Below, in pieces: positions 32,046 through 39,808 of a stretch of 64,000 nt of DNA (positions within the stretch are counted from its first letter, which is position 1; each line of letters begins with the position of its first letter). The notes beneath the pieces were generated by a model that was not told the DNA's origin, made no database searches, and worked only from the letters and a program-made list of their open reading frames with translations. The translations under genes and the position numbers were made by a program. Source of the stretch: an uncultured Serinicoccus sp. (GTDB taxonomy: Bacteria; Actinomycetota; Actinomycetes; Actinomycetales; Dermatophilaceae). Where the stretch lies: positions 186,001-250,000 of the forward strand of contig NZ_CANMUA010000002.1 in the NCBI RefSeq assembly GCF_947500995.1, in the 5' to 3' direction.

Positions 32046-33182
32046 CTACGTCCTGGATCGCAGCATCTCCTGCCGGACAGTGGCAATGGGGCCGAAGGCC
32101 GCACCCCGCGCGTCATGGTGAGTCAGCACGTGGACGAGTTCGCGACGGCTGGAGACCCCTACCTTCCTGAAGGCCGACTTGAGGTGGTCCTGCACGGTAT
32201 AGGCGCTGATGGCCAGGCGGCCGGCGATAGCCGTCGTCCCAGCCCCCGCGACCACCTCGCGCACGACCATCCGCTCCCGGGGAGTCACGTCATACAGGTC
32301 GAGGTCCAGGTCGATGGTGTGCTCGGCGCTCGCGGGCTCGACCGTGACCACCGTCCGGGACGGGCCCGGGTCACCGCTCAGCGGCGCCGCTCGGAGCATC
32401 AGCCACCGGCCGGTCCTCGTACGCGCGCGAACGAAGGGCGAGACCGCATGACCCGCCTGACGCAGGCGGGAGGCCTCGGCGACCATGCGCACCGGCGCGG
32501 GGAGCGCGCCGCCTTCTCCCCCTCCCAGCTGCTCGAGGTAAGCCTGTGCCGTCGTGGTGATCCCGCTCGCCCGACCCTCCGCATCCAGCACCAGCACTGA
32601 GGCCTCGGCCTCGTCGACGCCGGAGCGGGCACCCGCGACACCCGCGGCCGCGGCAGCCGACCGACGCACCCCGGCGGCCAGCACATCCTCGAGGGCACTC
32701 AACGAGGCTGCCTCGTCGACGGTGAACCCTGGCCGGTGCGGTGCACGATAGAGCCCGCACGCGGCCACCATGCTGCCTCCGGACCGCACCACCGAACGCA
32801 TCTCGTGCTCGAGGTCGAAGTGGGGGGCCAGCAGCTCCCTTACCCGGGGCGTGCTGTGCGGACCACCAGGCACGTGGTCGGCGAGGATGCCCACGCCGTC
32901 CCGCCGACCGGTCAGGGTCGTCATGGTGATGGGGTCGGGGTGGGTGAGCTCGAGCCTGATGAAGAGCTCGTCCAGCGAGTCGTCGAGCCCCGTGCGAAAC
33001 GTGTCGGTGAGGATGCCTGACACCGGGTCGACCAACGAGAGCACGGCCGCGTCGTGCGGGATCATGTGGTTGATGACCTCCCGCGAGGCCGCGGCGAAAT
33101 CGCTCCACGGGAGGCCGTCCGCCGCCAGGCCGGCCACCTGCCGCCGGGACCACTCCAGCGTCGCTCGCCGTCTGCGCGCCAT
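32046..33182 (-). CDS. LuxR-family transcriptional regulator with sensor region
   Basis: 378 residues. The C-terminal HTH (about 300-360) reads YDVTPRERMVVREVVAGAGT with TAIAGRLAISAYTVQDHLKS and AFRKVGVSSRRELV. The N-terminal 190 residues look GAF-like (VINHMIPHDAAVLSLVDPVS), followed by a PAS-like segment (LVLDAEGRASGITTTAQ). No receiver domain, so it probably senses a ligand directly. Similar LuxR proteins occur as several paralogues in actinobacteria. Ligand and targets unknown. Confidence 0.8.
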   Translation of the reverse strand: MARRRRATLEWSRRQVAGLAADGLPWSDFAAASREVINHMIPHDAAVLSLVDPVSGILTDTFRTGLDDSLDELFIRLELTHPDPITMTTLTGRRDGVGILADHVPGGPHSTPRVRELLAPHFDLEHEMRSVVRSGGSMVAACGLYRAPHRPGFTVDEAASLSALEDVLAAGVRRSAAAAAGVAGARSGVDEAEASVLVLDAEGRASGITTTAQAYLEQLGGGEGGALPAPVRMVAEASRLRQAGHAVSPFVRARTRTGRWLMLRAAPLSGDPGPSRTVVTVEPASAEHTIDLDLDLYDVTPRERMVVREVVAGAGTTAIAGRLAISAYTVQDHLKSAFRKVGVSSRRELVHVLTHHDARGAAFGPIATVRQEMLRSRT

Positions 33183-33201
33183 CGCCCCAGGCTAGTGGGG
33201 C

Positions 33202-33969
33202 CTACTCCTGCTGCGCCAGCACGTCGTCGAGCACGACAGCGGCGAGCTCTCGGGCCACCGCCGGGTCGGCCGCCTGGGTCTCGACACCCATGCTCCCGAT
33301 CTGTATGGCGACGCGGGGCCAGCCGTTGGCCAGCTCCGGGTCCCCCTCGTGGCTCTGGCAGACGGCCGGACGCCCGGAGATCTCGCAGGGCTCGTACGGG
33401 TCCGCAGCCATACCCTGGAGGAACTCCCGCTCGCTCCAGTCCGCCTGGACCCAGACGCGTGCCACCTCGAACCGCTCGTCGCGCAGGGAGCACAGGCTGT
33501 CGACCTCGGTCACCTCGTCGGCGCGCAGCTCGACGAAGTCGTCCACCACCGGGCGCAGCTCCTGCTCGTCCAAGGTGTCGCAGAGAGCCTGCGCGTCGGC
33601 CAGCAGCACCTCGAGGGACTCCTCACCCGGGTCTGCTCCCGCAGGCTCCATCCCGCCGGACGGGTCTGCCTCAGTGTCCTCCGACGACTCCTGGGCGTCC
33701 CCCTCCTGGCCGTCCTGCTCCTGGGTGCCCTCCACCTCGATACCTGCGTCCGCCTCGTCGGCCTCCTGCGCTGAGGCGCCTTCTTGTTCGGTCACCTGAC
33801 TGGTCCCGTCGTCCGTCGCCGAGTCGGCATCGCTGCCGGAGCAGGCCGACAGCACCGCCACACCCCCGACCATTGCCACCCAGGCGACCGACGAACGACC
33901 TGTCCGGCGGGTTCCTCGGCAGGGTCGAAGGGCGCTTCGGCCCTCTCGTCGCCTCGTTCCTGGGTTCAC
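33202..33969 (-). CDS. Secreted lipoprotein of unknown function
   Basis: 255 residues from GTG 33969, chosen because AGGAG lies eight bases upstream. The N-terminus is arginine-rich, then WVAMVGGVAVLSAC gives a lipobox with the acylated Cys at about residue 40. A long acidic, Glu/Asp/Gln-rich linker (about 45-110) holds the globular C-terminal part off the membrane. That part has four cysteines (LCDTLD, SLCSLRD, EPCEI, AVCQSH), suitable for two disulfides, and a DUF3558-like pattern is possible. Not otherwise recognised. Confidence 0.65.
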   Translation of the reverse strand: MNPGTRRREGRSALRPCRGTRRTGRSSVAWVAMVGGVAVLSACSGSDADSATDDGTSQVTEQEGASAQEADEADAGIEVEGTQEQDGQEGDAQESSEDTEADPSGGMEPAGADPGEESLEVLLADAQALCDTLDEQELRPVVDDFVELRADEVTEVDSLCSLRDERFEVARVWVQADWSEREFLQGMAADPYEPCEISGRPAVCQSHEGDPELANGWPRVAIQIGSMGVETQAADPAVARELAAVVLDDVLAQQE

Positions 33970-34061
33970 GATCGATCTCCTGGGTGTCGGTAGGACCTGC
34001 CGCCTGCCGCGCGGCATCGCCGGGTGTGATGACGACCCTGGCAGCGCTGAGGTGGGTACCG

Positions 34062-34083
34062 CCATCCCAGACATCTGGGATGG
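34062..34083. promoter_or_regulatory. Perfect 10-bp inverted repeat, unknown operator
   Basis: CCATCCCAGA and TCTGGGATGG separated by CA form a perfect dyad 93 bases upstream of the lipoprotein start. The 2-base spacer argues for a protein-binding site rather than a terminator. Confidence 0.6.
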
Positions 34084-34260
34084 ACCAGTCATGCTTCGAG
34101 GGACGACGCAGGAGTCCCCCTGGACCCTAGAGCGATCACCGGTCTGGCGGCTGCCACGACCAACCCGGTCGGCTGCGCCCTCGTCAATCCGGGGATCCTT
34201 GCTGTGGAGGGCGACGACACTTCCTCGATCGCTCCGCATCGCCGGCGCACAGCCCGACAA

Positions 34261-34281
34261 CCCGGCCCGCGTGGGGCCGGG
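34261..34281 (-). terminator. Hairpin after the HNH endonuclease stop
   Basis: CCCGGCCC and GGGCCGGG with a 5-base loop, 13 bases past the original stop of the interrupted HNH gene. Confidence 0.6.
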
Positions 34282-34293
34282 TGCGGGGCGGGG

Positions 34294-34392
34294 TCATCGC
34301 AGTCTCCACCGGACCCCGGTCGCCGTGACGTCTGCGGTCGCGTCGTGCTGGTGGACCCAGGTGTGGTGCCGGGGGCAGAGCAGGGCGTAGTT
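34294..34392 (-). pseudogene. Cut-off C-terminal end of DUF222 HNH endonuclease
   Basis: Reading leftward from the core: NYA, then LLCPRHHTWVHQHDATADVT and ATGVRWRLR, then stop. LCPRHHTWVH is the second half of the HNH motif in 13E12/DUF222 endonucleases. The first half lies at 38336-39577, on the other side of the integrative element, and the two join in frame across the 9-base core. This piece has no start codon and is not expressed on its own. Confidence 0.92.
34384..34392. repeat. attL core GGCGTAGTT
   Basis: Nine-base core identical to 38336-38344. On the minus strand it encodes Asn-Tyr-Ala of the HNH gene. The palindrome ACATATGT (34395-34402) next to it may be part of the integrase half-site. 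Confidence 0.85.
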
Positions 34393-34405
34393 ACACATAT
34401 GTCGC

Positions 34406-34411
34406 TAGTCT
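34406..34411 (+). promoter_or_regulatory. -10 box TAGTCT of the integrase gene
   Basis: TAGTCT lies exactly seven bases before the integrase ATG, giving a leaderless message. A -35 at the usual spacing would fall at about 34383-34388, inside the attachment core and host DNA, so the promoter may differ between integrated and circular forms. Confidence 0.5.
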
Positions 34412-34418
34412 GACCACC

Positions 34419-35831
34419 ATGGCGACTGGCACGGGGGCACCCCGTAGGGCGGCGATCTACGCGCGGATCTCGAGGGACATCGAGGGCAGTGGGGCGGGCG
34501 TGCAGCGCCAAGTCACGGACTGCCAGAAGTTGGCCGAGTCAGTGGGCTGGGGCGTGGCCGATACCTACGTGGACAACGACCTGTCTGCCTACACCGGCAA
34601 GCCGCGACCGGAGTACGCCCGGATGCTCACAGACCTGGCCGACGGGGTGGTGGACGCGGTGCTCTGCTACCACATGGACCGGCTCACTCGTCGTCCGAAG
34701 GAGTTGGAGGAGTTCGTCGAGGCCGTCGAGGCCGCCGGGGTCAAGCACGTGCGGTTCGTCGCCGGGGACACCAACATCGGCACCGGGGACGGTCTGATGA
34801 TGGCCCGGGTGATGGGCGCGTTCGCCTCGCATGAGTCGGTGTCGAAGTCCCGGCGGATGGCTCGCAAGTGGGAGCAAGACGCCTTGGAGGGCAAGCCCCG
34901 CCATGGGAGCACCCGCCCGTTCGGGTACGCCCCGGACTGCATCACCGTGGTCCCCGAGGAAGCGGCCATCATCCGGGAGTTGGTGAACCGGTTCCTGGCT
35001 GGGGAGTCAGCGCGGTCGTTGTGCACCTGGCTCACGGACACCGGGGTGGCTACCGTCGCTGGCGGCAACTGGCAGACCTCGACGTTGAAGCAGATCCTGA
35101 CCTCAGGACGCATCGCGGGATACCGGGAGCACAAGGGCGTCAAGGTCGCCAAAGCCGTGTGGGAGCCGATCATCACCGAGGAGCAGCACCGGCAGGTCCT
35201 GGCGCACGTCGAGGCCAGGAAGCGCAGCGGTCGGCGGGCACCGCAGAGATACCTGCTCTCAGGGTTGCTGCGGTGCGGCAGGTGCGGCACCGGGTTGTAC
35301 TCCTCGCGCCGGGAGGACACCCGCCGGTACGTGTGCCAAGCCGGGCCCGATCACTACGGGTGCGGCAGGTTAACCGTGGTCGCCGACCCGGTGGAGCGGC
35401 TGATCGCGGACGCGGTGCTGTTCCGGCTCGACTCCCCGGAGATGGCTCGTGCGACGTCGGGCAAGTCCAGCAGCGACGAGCGGACAGCGGCCCTGTCGGA
35501 GTCCCTGGCGACCGACGAGGCGCAGATGGAGGAACTGGCCCAGGCCTACGCCGCCAGGCAGATCAGGATGGCCGACTGGCTCACGGCGAAGAAGCCCATC
35601 GAGGAACGGATCGAGACCACCCGCCGGAACCTGGCCCGGATGAACGGGCACAGCGACCTGGCCCGGATCGCCGGCCACGGCAAGCAGTTGTCCCAGCAGT
35701 GGACGAGCCTGAACCTGGGTCGTCAGCACGCGATCGTCAAGGCCGTCCTGGACCATGGCGTAATCCGCCCCATGACACCGGGGGTGCGCACCTTCGACGC
35801 GGCCCGAGTCGTGCCGGTGTGGCGCGTCTGA
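34419..35831 (+). CDS. Large serine recombinase (site-specific integrase)
   Basis: 470 residues. The resolvase domain (about 10-150) begins RRAAIYARISRD with the catalytic Ser in ARIS, then DNDLSAYTGKPRPEYARM and VLCYHMDRLTRRP with active-site arginines. The recombinase domain (about 165-280) has STRPFGYAPDCITVVPEEAA. The zinc ribbon (LRCGRCGTGLY ... YVCQAG ... GCG) and a C-terminal coiled coil follow. Length is near the lower end for large serine integrases. It sits directly beside attL, reading inward, and should recombine GGCGTAGTT-core sites without needing a host factor; excision would need a directionality factor, not identified here. Confidence 0.94.
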   Translation: MATGTGAPRRAAIYARISRDIEGSGAGVQRQVTDCQKLAESVGWGVADTYVDNDLSAYTGKPRPEYARMLTDLADGVVDAVLCYHMDRLTRRPKELEEFVEAVEAAGVKHVRFVAGDTNIGTGDGLMMARVMGAFASHESVSKSRRMARKWEQDALEGKPRHGSTRPFGYAPDCITVVPEEAAIIRELVNRFLAGESARSLCTWLTDTGVATVAGGNWQTSTLKQILTSGRIAGYREHKGVKVAKAVWEPIITEEQHRQVLAHVEARKRSGRRAPQRYLLSGLLRCGRCGTGLYSSRREDTRRYVCQAGPDHYGCGRLTVVADPVERLIADAVLFRLDSPEMARATSGKSSSDERTAALSESLATDEAQMEELAQAYAARQIRMADWLTAKKPIEERIETTRRNLARMNGHSDLARIAGHGKQLSQQWTSLNLGRQHAIVKAVLDHGVIRPMTPGVRTFDAARVVPVWRV

Positions 35832-35834
35832 GGG

Positions 35835-36023
35835 TCAGCCCCGGCCCGGTGCGTGCTCCCGCTCCGCGGGTGCGCGCGCACCCGGGCTCGGGCCTGTCCC
35901 CAGCAGTGCGGACACCCGCGACAACGTCAACGGGTCACTGACCCGGACGTCGACACCCTGGTCCTGACAGGAGGCAGTCACCCACCGCTCCAGGGCTTCC
36001 GAGTCCATACCGCTCAGGCCCAT
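35835..36023 (-). CDS. Small element protein, 62 residues
   Basis: From ATG 36023, starting MGLSGMDSEALERWVTASCQ and continuing DQGVDVRVSDPLTLSRVSAL. It overlaps the end of rep by 10 bases, so it is probably coupled to it. A helix-rich N-terminal part and a Pro/Ala/Arg tail; the tail DNA contains an 18-base perfect palindrome (35867-35884). A copy-control or directionality factor would fit the place, but nothing in the sequence proves either. Convergent with the integrase, 3 bases apart. Confidence 0.55.
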   Translation of the reverse strand: MGLSGMDSEALERWVTASCQDQGVDVRVSDPLTLSRVSALLGTGPSPGARAPAEREHAPGRG

Positions 36024-36883
36024 GCGAACCACACCGCCGGAGGCCGGTCCCAGTCCTCGTGGTCCTCGGAGAACCACATCTCAGTAGGGTGAGCGCCCCC
36101 CATGACATCGCACGCCAGCGACAGCACCTCCGCGCGGGAGTCACCGACCAGGCGAACCTCGGCAGCCTGAAACCCCTGGGACACGTCGTAACGGTGCTTG
36201 CCGAACACCTGCGGGGCATCGAAGGTCTTCGAGACGTACTTGGACATGTACCCCGCCGCGCGCCTGGCTTCCTCCCAGGTGCTGGCACCCACCGGCATGT
36301 CCGAGAGCCGCTTGATGTGCACGAACCCCCGACCCCACACCTTGCTGATGCGCCCGACGGGGATGTACCGGTTGATGCCGAAGTGGACGTGAAAGTGCAC
36401 CCCGTCCTTATGCAGCTCGGGAACCCACACATACGGCAGCGGGTCACCCCCGAGCTCGGTGCGCAGGTCGCGGAAGAACTGGCCGATGTGCTGGCGCAGG
36501 ACCCGTGGATCCGTGCACCGGGGAGGGCCGTAGGTCAGCGTCCCGAGACGGGTGATCGCGTTCGCGGCGCAGTAGCGGCGGACCTGACGGCGGGCGCGGC
36601 GGGCGGCCTCCTGCCGCGACCGGACAGGGTCAGCGGCAGCGCCAGCAGCGACGAACGGGCGATCACCCCGGCTGGCAGGTTGGAAAGACCCGCCCGCTTC
36701 GCCAGCGGCAGGGACCAGCGTCAAACGCCACGCAGGATCAGGAGGTATGGCAGGAACACGAACAGACACGGAGGCACCCCAGAAGGACGAGCCGACAAGG
36801 ACGTCAGTCCCCAGCACGAACCCCGTTATGTCACCGGCCAGGAAACCCGGCCCCGAACGCGCGAACGCCGCAGGAGGACTCAA
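36014..36883 (-). CDS. Rolling-circle replication initiator (HUH Rep)
   Basis: 289 residues. The metal-binding HUH motif appears as ELHKDGVHFHVHFGINRYIP (about 165-184) and the catalytic tyrosine motif as GYMSKYVSKTF (about 216-226). An upstream LGTLTYGPPRCT is motif I-like. Such proteins nick one strand at a double-strand origin to start rolling-circle copying. The start is uncertain: TTG 36883 gives natural-looking FVLGTDVLVGSSFWGA, while a GTG within that stretch is possible. Together with the integrase it makes the element able to copy itself after excision. Confidence 0.88.
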   Translation of the reverse strand: MSPPAAFARSGPGFLAGDITGFVLGTDVLVGSSFWGASVSVRVPAIPPDPAWRLTLVPAAGEAGGSFQPASRGDRPFVAAGAAADPVRSRQEAARRARRQVRRYCAANAITRLGTLTYGPPRCTDPRVLRQHIGQFFRDLRTELGGDPLPYVWVPELHKDGVHFHVHFGINRYIPVGRISKVWGRGFVHIKRLSDMPVGASTWEEARRAAGYMSKYVSKTFDAPQVFGKHRYDVSQGFQAAEVRLVGDSRAEVLSLACDVMGGAHPTEMWFSEDHEDWDRPPAVWFAWA

Positions 36884-36895
36884 GCCACCTGCGGC
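36867..36895. repeat. Inverted repeat at the rep start
   Basis: GCCGCAGG and CCTGCGGC, 8-bp perfect arms with a 13-base loop, bracket the possible TTG start of rep. Could act in rep control or as part of the origin. Confidence 0.5.
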
Positions 36896-37157
36896 GCATC
36901 CCCGCTACCTGCGTTCGTGTCGACTTACCGGTACGTCCCTGCCTTCGCGTAAGGCCGCGCGATTCGCTCCGGGAGCAGAGCATCAGTTTGTGGCGTCATA
37001 CGGCAGAAGTGGCCCACCGCAACCGGTCCCGCACCGACCAGCCACAGAAGCACCCGGTCGACAGCGGCATCCTGCCACACACGACGACGACAGGGAACCC
37101 CCACGAGTTACGTTGCTACTTCAAGTCAAGGCGGTGCAGGTGACGCTCGCAGCCAGG
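36896..37157. other. Gene-free stretch, possible replication origin
   Basis: About 260 bases upstream of rep and downstream of the DUF4062 gene. It has mixed base composition and a TACCGGTA palindrome near 36928, but no reading frame that looks real. The position suits a rep promoter and double-strand origin; no nick site is identified. Confidence 0.35.
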
Positions 37158-38225
37158 TCAGCCGTCCTCGCCCTGCGTTCCATGCTCTTTGGACGGGGCG
37201 GCCGGCTCCTCATCGGATTCGTCATGCTCTGACATGTTGACTTGCCGCACGCGTCTCAAGACTTCGAGACCGAACTCCGTCAGCGACCAGTATTCATTGT
37301 TGTCACTGACCGCATGCTTCTTTGTCGAAGGCTCTGCCAGGCCCAGCGTGACAAAGTCAGCCAGCAACTCTTTAAGCTGGTTGTAGGCAACTAGGTCCCA
37401 AGTCTTGTGGGGATCGGTGCGTACATGCATGGCCAAGGTTCCCGCCAAATCCTCTACTGTACTCTCCACCATCATCTCAGGGCCAAGCCACTTGAACACA
37501 TGGAACAGAGAGACCTCGGAATCATCGTGCCATTTACTACTGCCCCGATATCTGTAGGAAGGCTTACGCTTGTTGCTAAATAGCATGCGCACAACCCGGA
37601 CGATTTCGTCTCGCTGCTCTTTCTTGGACGCCTCTCCGGCCGCTTTTAATTGATTCCGCAATTCCGCGTTCTCCGCACTCAGACGGACAACCTCAGCAGC
37701 CATTTCTGCCCCTCCTGCGGACGAGGCACGGACCCATCCGTCCCGGGGGTTGGCGGTGAACGCCTTCATCAGAGCAATCGAACACTTGGCATGCAGGTCG
37801 TCCGCGTTCGCCCAGAAACTTACCGGCTTTTCCTTCACCAGTCTCTTGAAGTCGATCAGATCAGCACGATCACTTTCGCCTGAGTCAAACTTGTCTCCCG
37901 GCCAGGGTGCCTGGTCGTCGATTACGAAACCAAGGCAAGGCACGCCCTGCTCTCGAGCATATTCGTATTCCTTACGGGTGAAACTGACCCCCTCATCAGT
38001 AACAGAACCAAGCCTATGTGCGACGATGACCACATAATAGTCACTTTGGTCTATGTGACGCGAGATAATGCCCCACTGCTCTTCATCCGCAGCACTGAAC
38101 ATCTCCATGCCAACCGGAATGTGGCCCATCTCTAGGACCGCCCGAATAACTTGATCGCGCTCACCCTGTAGATCCTCGAACGTTGAACTGACGAAGACCT
38201 GATACTTCGGCTGCGCAGCCACCAT
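37158..38225 (-). CDS. DUF4062-domain cargo protein, possible defence effector
   Basis: 355 residues. Residues about 6-100 are DUF4062 (KYQVFVSSTFEDLQGERDQV, QSDYYVVIVAHRLGS, SFTRKEYEYAREQGVP), a TIR-like fold seen in NLR-type and other immune proteins. A short coiled coil (about 170-205: EVVRLSAENAELRNQLKAA) and a winged-helix-like C-terminus (YWSLTEFGLEVLRRVRQ) follow. ATG 38225 has GGGAGGGGA upstream. Base composition is clearly lower in GC than neighbours and codons end in A/T more often, a sign of different origin. As the only cargo gene of the element it could protect the host, but no catalytic Glu can be named with confidence. Confidence 0.75.
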   Translation of the reverse strand: MVAAQPKYQVFVSSTFEDLQGERDQVIRAVLEMGHIPVGMEMFSAADEEQWGIISRHIDQSDYYVVIVAHRLGSVTDEGVSFTRKEYEYAREQGVPCLGFVIDDQAPWPGDKFDSGESDRADLIDFKRLVKEKPVSFWANADDLHAKCSIALMKAFTANPRDGWVRASSAGGAEMAAEVVRLSAENAELRNQLKAAGEASKKEQRDEIVRVVRMLFSNKRKPSYRYRGSSKWHDDSEVSLFHVFKWLGPEMMVESTVEDLAGTLAMHVRTDPHKTWDLVAYNQLKELLADFVTLGLAEPSTKKHAVSDNNEYWSLTEFGLEVLRRVRQVNMSEHDESDEEPAAPSKEHGTQGEDG

Positions 38226-38323
38226 CACTCCCCTCCCGGTTGTGGATGATCGCGACTCTACCGCAACGACTGTGCGCTCATCCCCCTTGCGGCTCCGCCG
38301 TCCCATCGACTCCGCACTGGGGC

Positions 38324-39577
38324 CTATGAACGACTGGCGTAGTTGGACAGGTCCGAACGGCCACCGCGGGCCCAGTGCACGACGTGGTGGGCCTCGCACC
38401 AGGTCGCGGGCACGTGGCACCCGGGGAAGGTGCACCCGCCGTCCCGGTGCGCCAGGGCGCGGCGCTGGCCCGGGGTGACCAGCCTCTTGGCGCGCCCGAG
38501 GTCCAGGATCTGTCCCTTCTCGCCGAGCACGGCGGGGAGGATGTCGGCCTCGCACGCCAGCTGGCGCACCTGGTGGGCCGGGATCGTCCCGTCGTGCACC
38601 GTGTGCCCATCCCCGGCGAGGGCGCCGCGCAGCTCCTGCAGCCCGATCGTGACCATGACCTGCGCCTTGGGTGTCGTGGGCTGCCCCTGCGTACCGGCGA
38701 CACCGCGGCGAAAGACTGTCATGAACGCGTCGTACCGCCGCTGACCCGCGGTCCGCAGGTCCAGCTCCGCCAGCGTGGCACCACCACCCCCGGCGGGGTC
38801 CGCCACACCGCCCTCGGCCACCCCGGTGACACCACACTGGCCCCGATCCTTGGCCGGTGCCGGCGCGGCCAGCGGCGACATGAGGACGGCCCGGATGGCC
38901 TCGTAGTCGGCGTCGCTGCCCACGGTCACCACGAACCGGTGCAGGGACCCGTCCGCCAACGACGACTCGTGCACGTCGCGCAGCTCATGCCTGGCCTGGG
39001 CGCGGGCGATCTGTTCCTTCTCGGACAGGCAGGTCGCCACGAGCTTGGACTTGATCCTGCCCAGGTCCTTCTCGTCGAACTCCTCCCGGCCCGCCGCGAC
39101 GGTCAGCAGGTCGGCCGCGTCGGCATACTCGGCCTCCCCGAGGGCCGGTCGGATCCTCGTCAACGCCCGCAGGACCTGCGCCGCCCGGTGCACCGGCACG
39201 CTCCCGTCCTGGACGGCGTCCGCCAACGGGACGTGCACGCCCTGCTGGGCGGCGCGGGCGACCATCGCGATCTCGATCGCGGTCCGTGAGGCCAGCCCCG
39301 GGCATACCAGTCTGACCCAGTCGACGTCGGAGAACCCGGCCTCCTGGTGCAGCCCCCGGCTCAGCCCTTCCCGGACCACCGCCACCACCAATGCGTGCGT
39401 CCGGGCGACCACGCCATCGAGCGCCCCCAGCACCTCACCCAGCTCGCGCTCCTGCAGCAGGGCGGGCGACGCGAGGGCCGTCACCGACCGCTCGAGGACA
39501 CCGGCGAGCTCGCCCACGACGCCGCCCGCGCCGTCGGCCCCACCGCCGGTCGCCTCACTCCTCCAGCTCCCCCTCAT
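38324..39577 (-). pseudogene. N-terminal part of interrupted DUF222/13E12 HNH endonuclease
   Basis: 417 residues before a stop made by element DNA (last host residues NYA, then SRS). The DUF222 region covers about 25-330, and the HNH motif starts CTFPGCHVPATWCEAHHVVH with WARGGRSDLSNYA. The intact gene would encode 443 residues together with 34294-34383. The element has removed the LCPRHHTWVH half of the nuclease site, so the protein should be inactive though it may still be made. ATG 39577 is chosen since TACACT lies seven bases upstream (leaderless) within an SOS-like box; ATG 39625 is the alternative. Confidence 0.9.
38336..38344. repeat. attR core GGCGTAGTT
   Basis: Second copy of the 9-base core, at the right end of the element. 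Host sequence begins immediately to the right (TCCAACTACGCC on the minus strand). Confidence 0.85.
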
Positions 39578-39578
39578 A

Positions 39579-39592
39579 CGAACAAGTGTACG
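39579..39592 (-). promoter_or_regulatory. LexA (SOS) box-like site over the HNH promoter
   Basis: CGAACAAGTGTACG differs by one base from the actinobacterial SOS core CGAAC-N4-GTTCG. It overlaps the TACACT -10 box of the HNH gene. Several mycobacterial 13E12-family genes are known to carry SOS boxes, which supports the call. Confidence 0.6.
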
Positions 39593-39808
39593 ATCGACGT
39601 CTGACAGACCCTCCCCGTGCGTCATCTCGACGGACGTCTCACCCCGCCCGCGCACCCCCGGCCCCGGCCTCTCATCGCCCCTCGCCATTCCTCGACACGT
39701 CGGTTCCTGTGTCGGCGACTCTTCCGTGATCACACATTCCGCCCTATGATTCTGCTGGCCTCCTGGGGAATGTGAGGAGGCGTCGTATTTCACCGTGAGC
39801 AGGGACCC

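Larger units (their letters stand above)
33970..34293. other. Intergenic region with dyad and terminator
   Basis: 324 bases between the lipoprotein start and the cut end of the HNH gene. It holds the lipoprotein ribosome site (about 33977-33981), a perfect dyad at 34062-34083 and the HNH terminator at 34261-34281. No convincing gene; the rightward frame from 34052 has unnatural composition. Confidence 0.5.
34384..38344 (+). mobile_element. Serine-integrase/rolling-circle integrative element in an HNH gene
   Basis: The element is 3952 bases from core to core. Order: attL, serine integrase, 62-residue ORF, HUH-type Rep, a 270-base gene-free stretch, a DUF4062 cargo gene, attR. Boundaries are fixed by the split host gene: DLS-NYA from the right side and NYA-LLCPRHH from the left side rejoin in frame over GGCGTAGTT. 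With an integrase and a replication initiator but no transfer or capsid genes, it is a minimal replicating integrative element, comparable to a stripped actinobacterial AICE or a phage satellite. The right third is visibly richer in A and T than its host. Confidence 0.93.

Noticed and set aside
34052-34390. Rightward 112-residue frame before the integrase
   Set aside because: Runs antisense through the HNH gene remnant and over its terminator; Arg/Ser/Pro-rich.
35867-35884. 18-base perfect palindrome CGGGTGCGCGCGCACCCG
   Set aside because: Noted in the small ORF entry; as it lies in GC-rich coding DNA with no T-run, I do not call a terminator or origin.
36747-37232. Rightward 161-residue frame opposite rep
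   Set aside because: Antisense to the HUH Rep gene, composition Pro/Arg-rich without any domain; a shadow frame.
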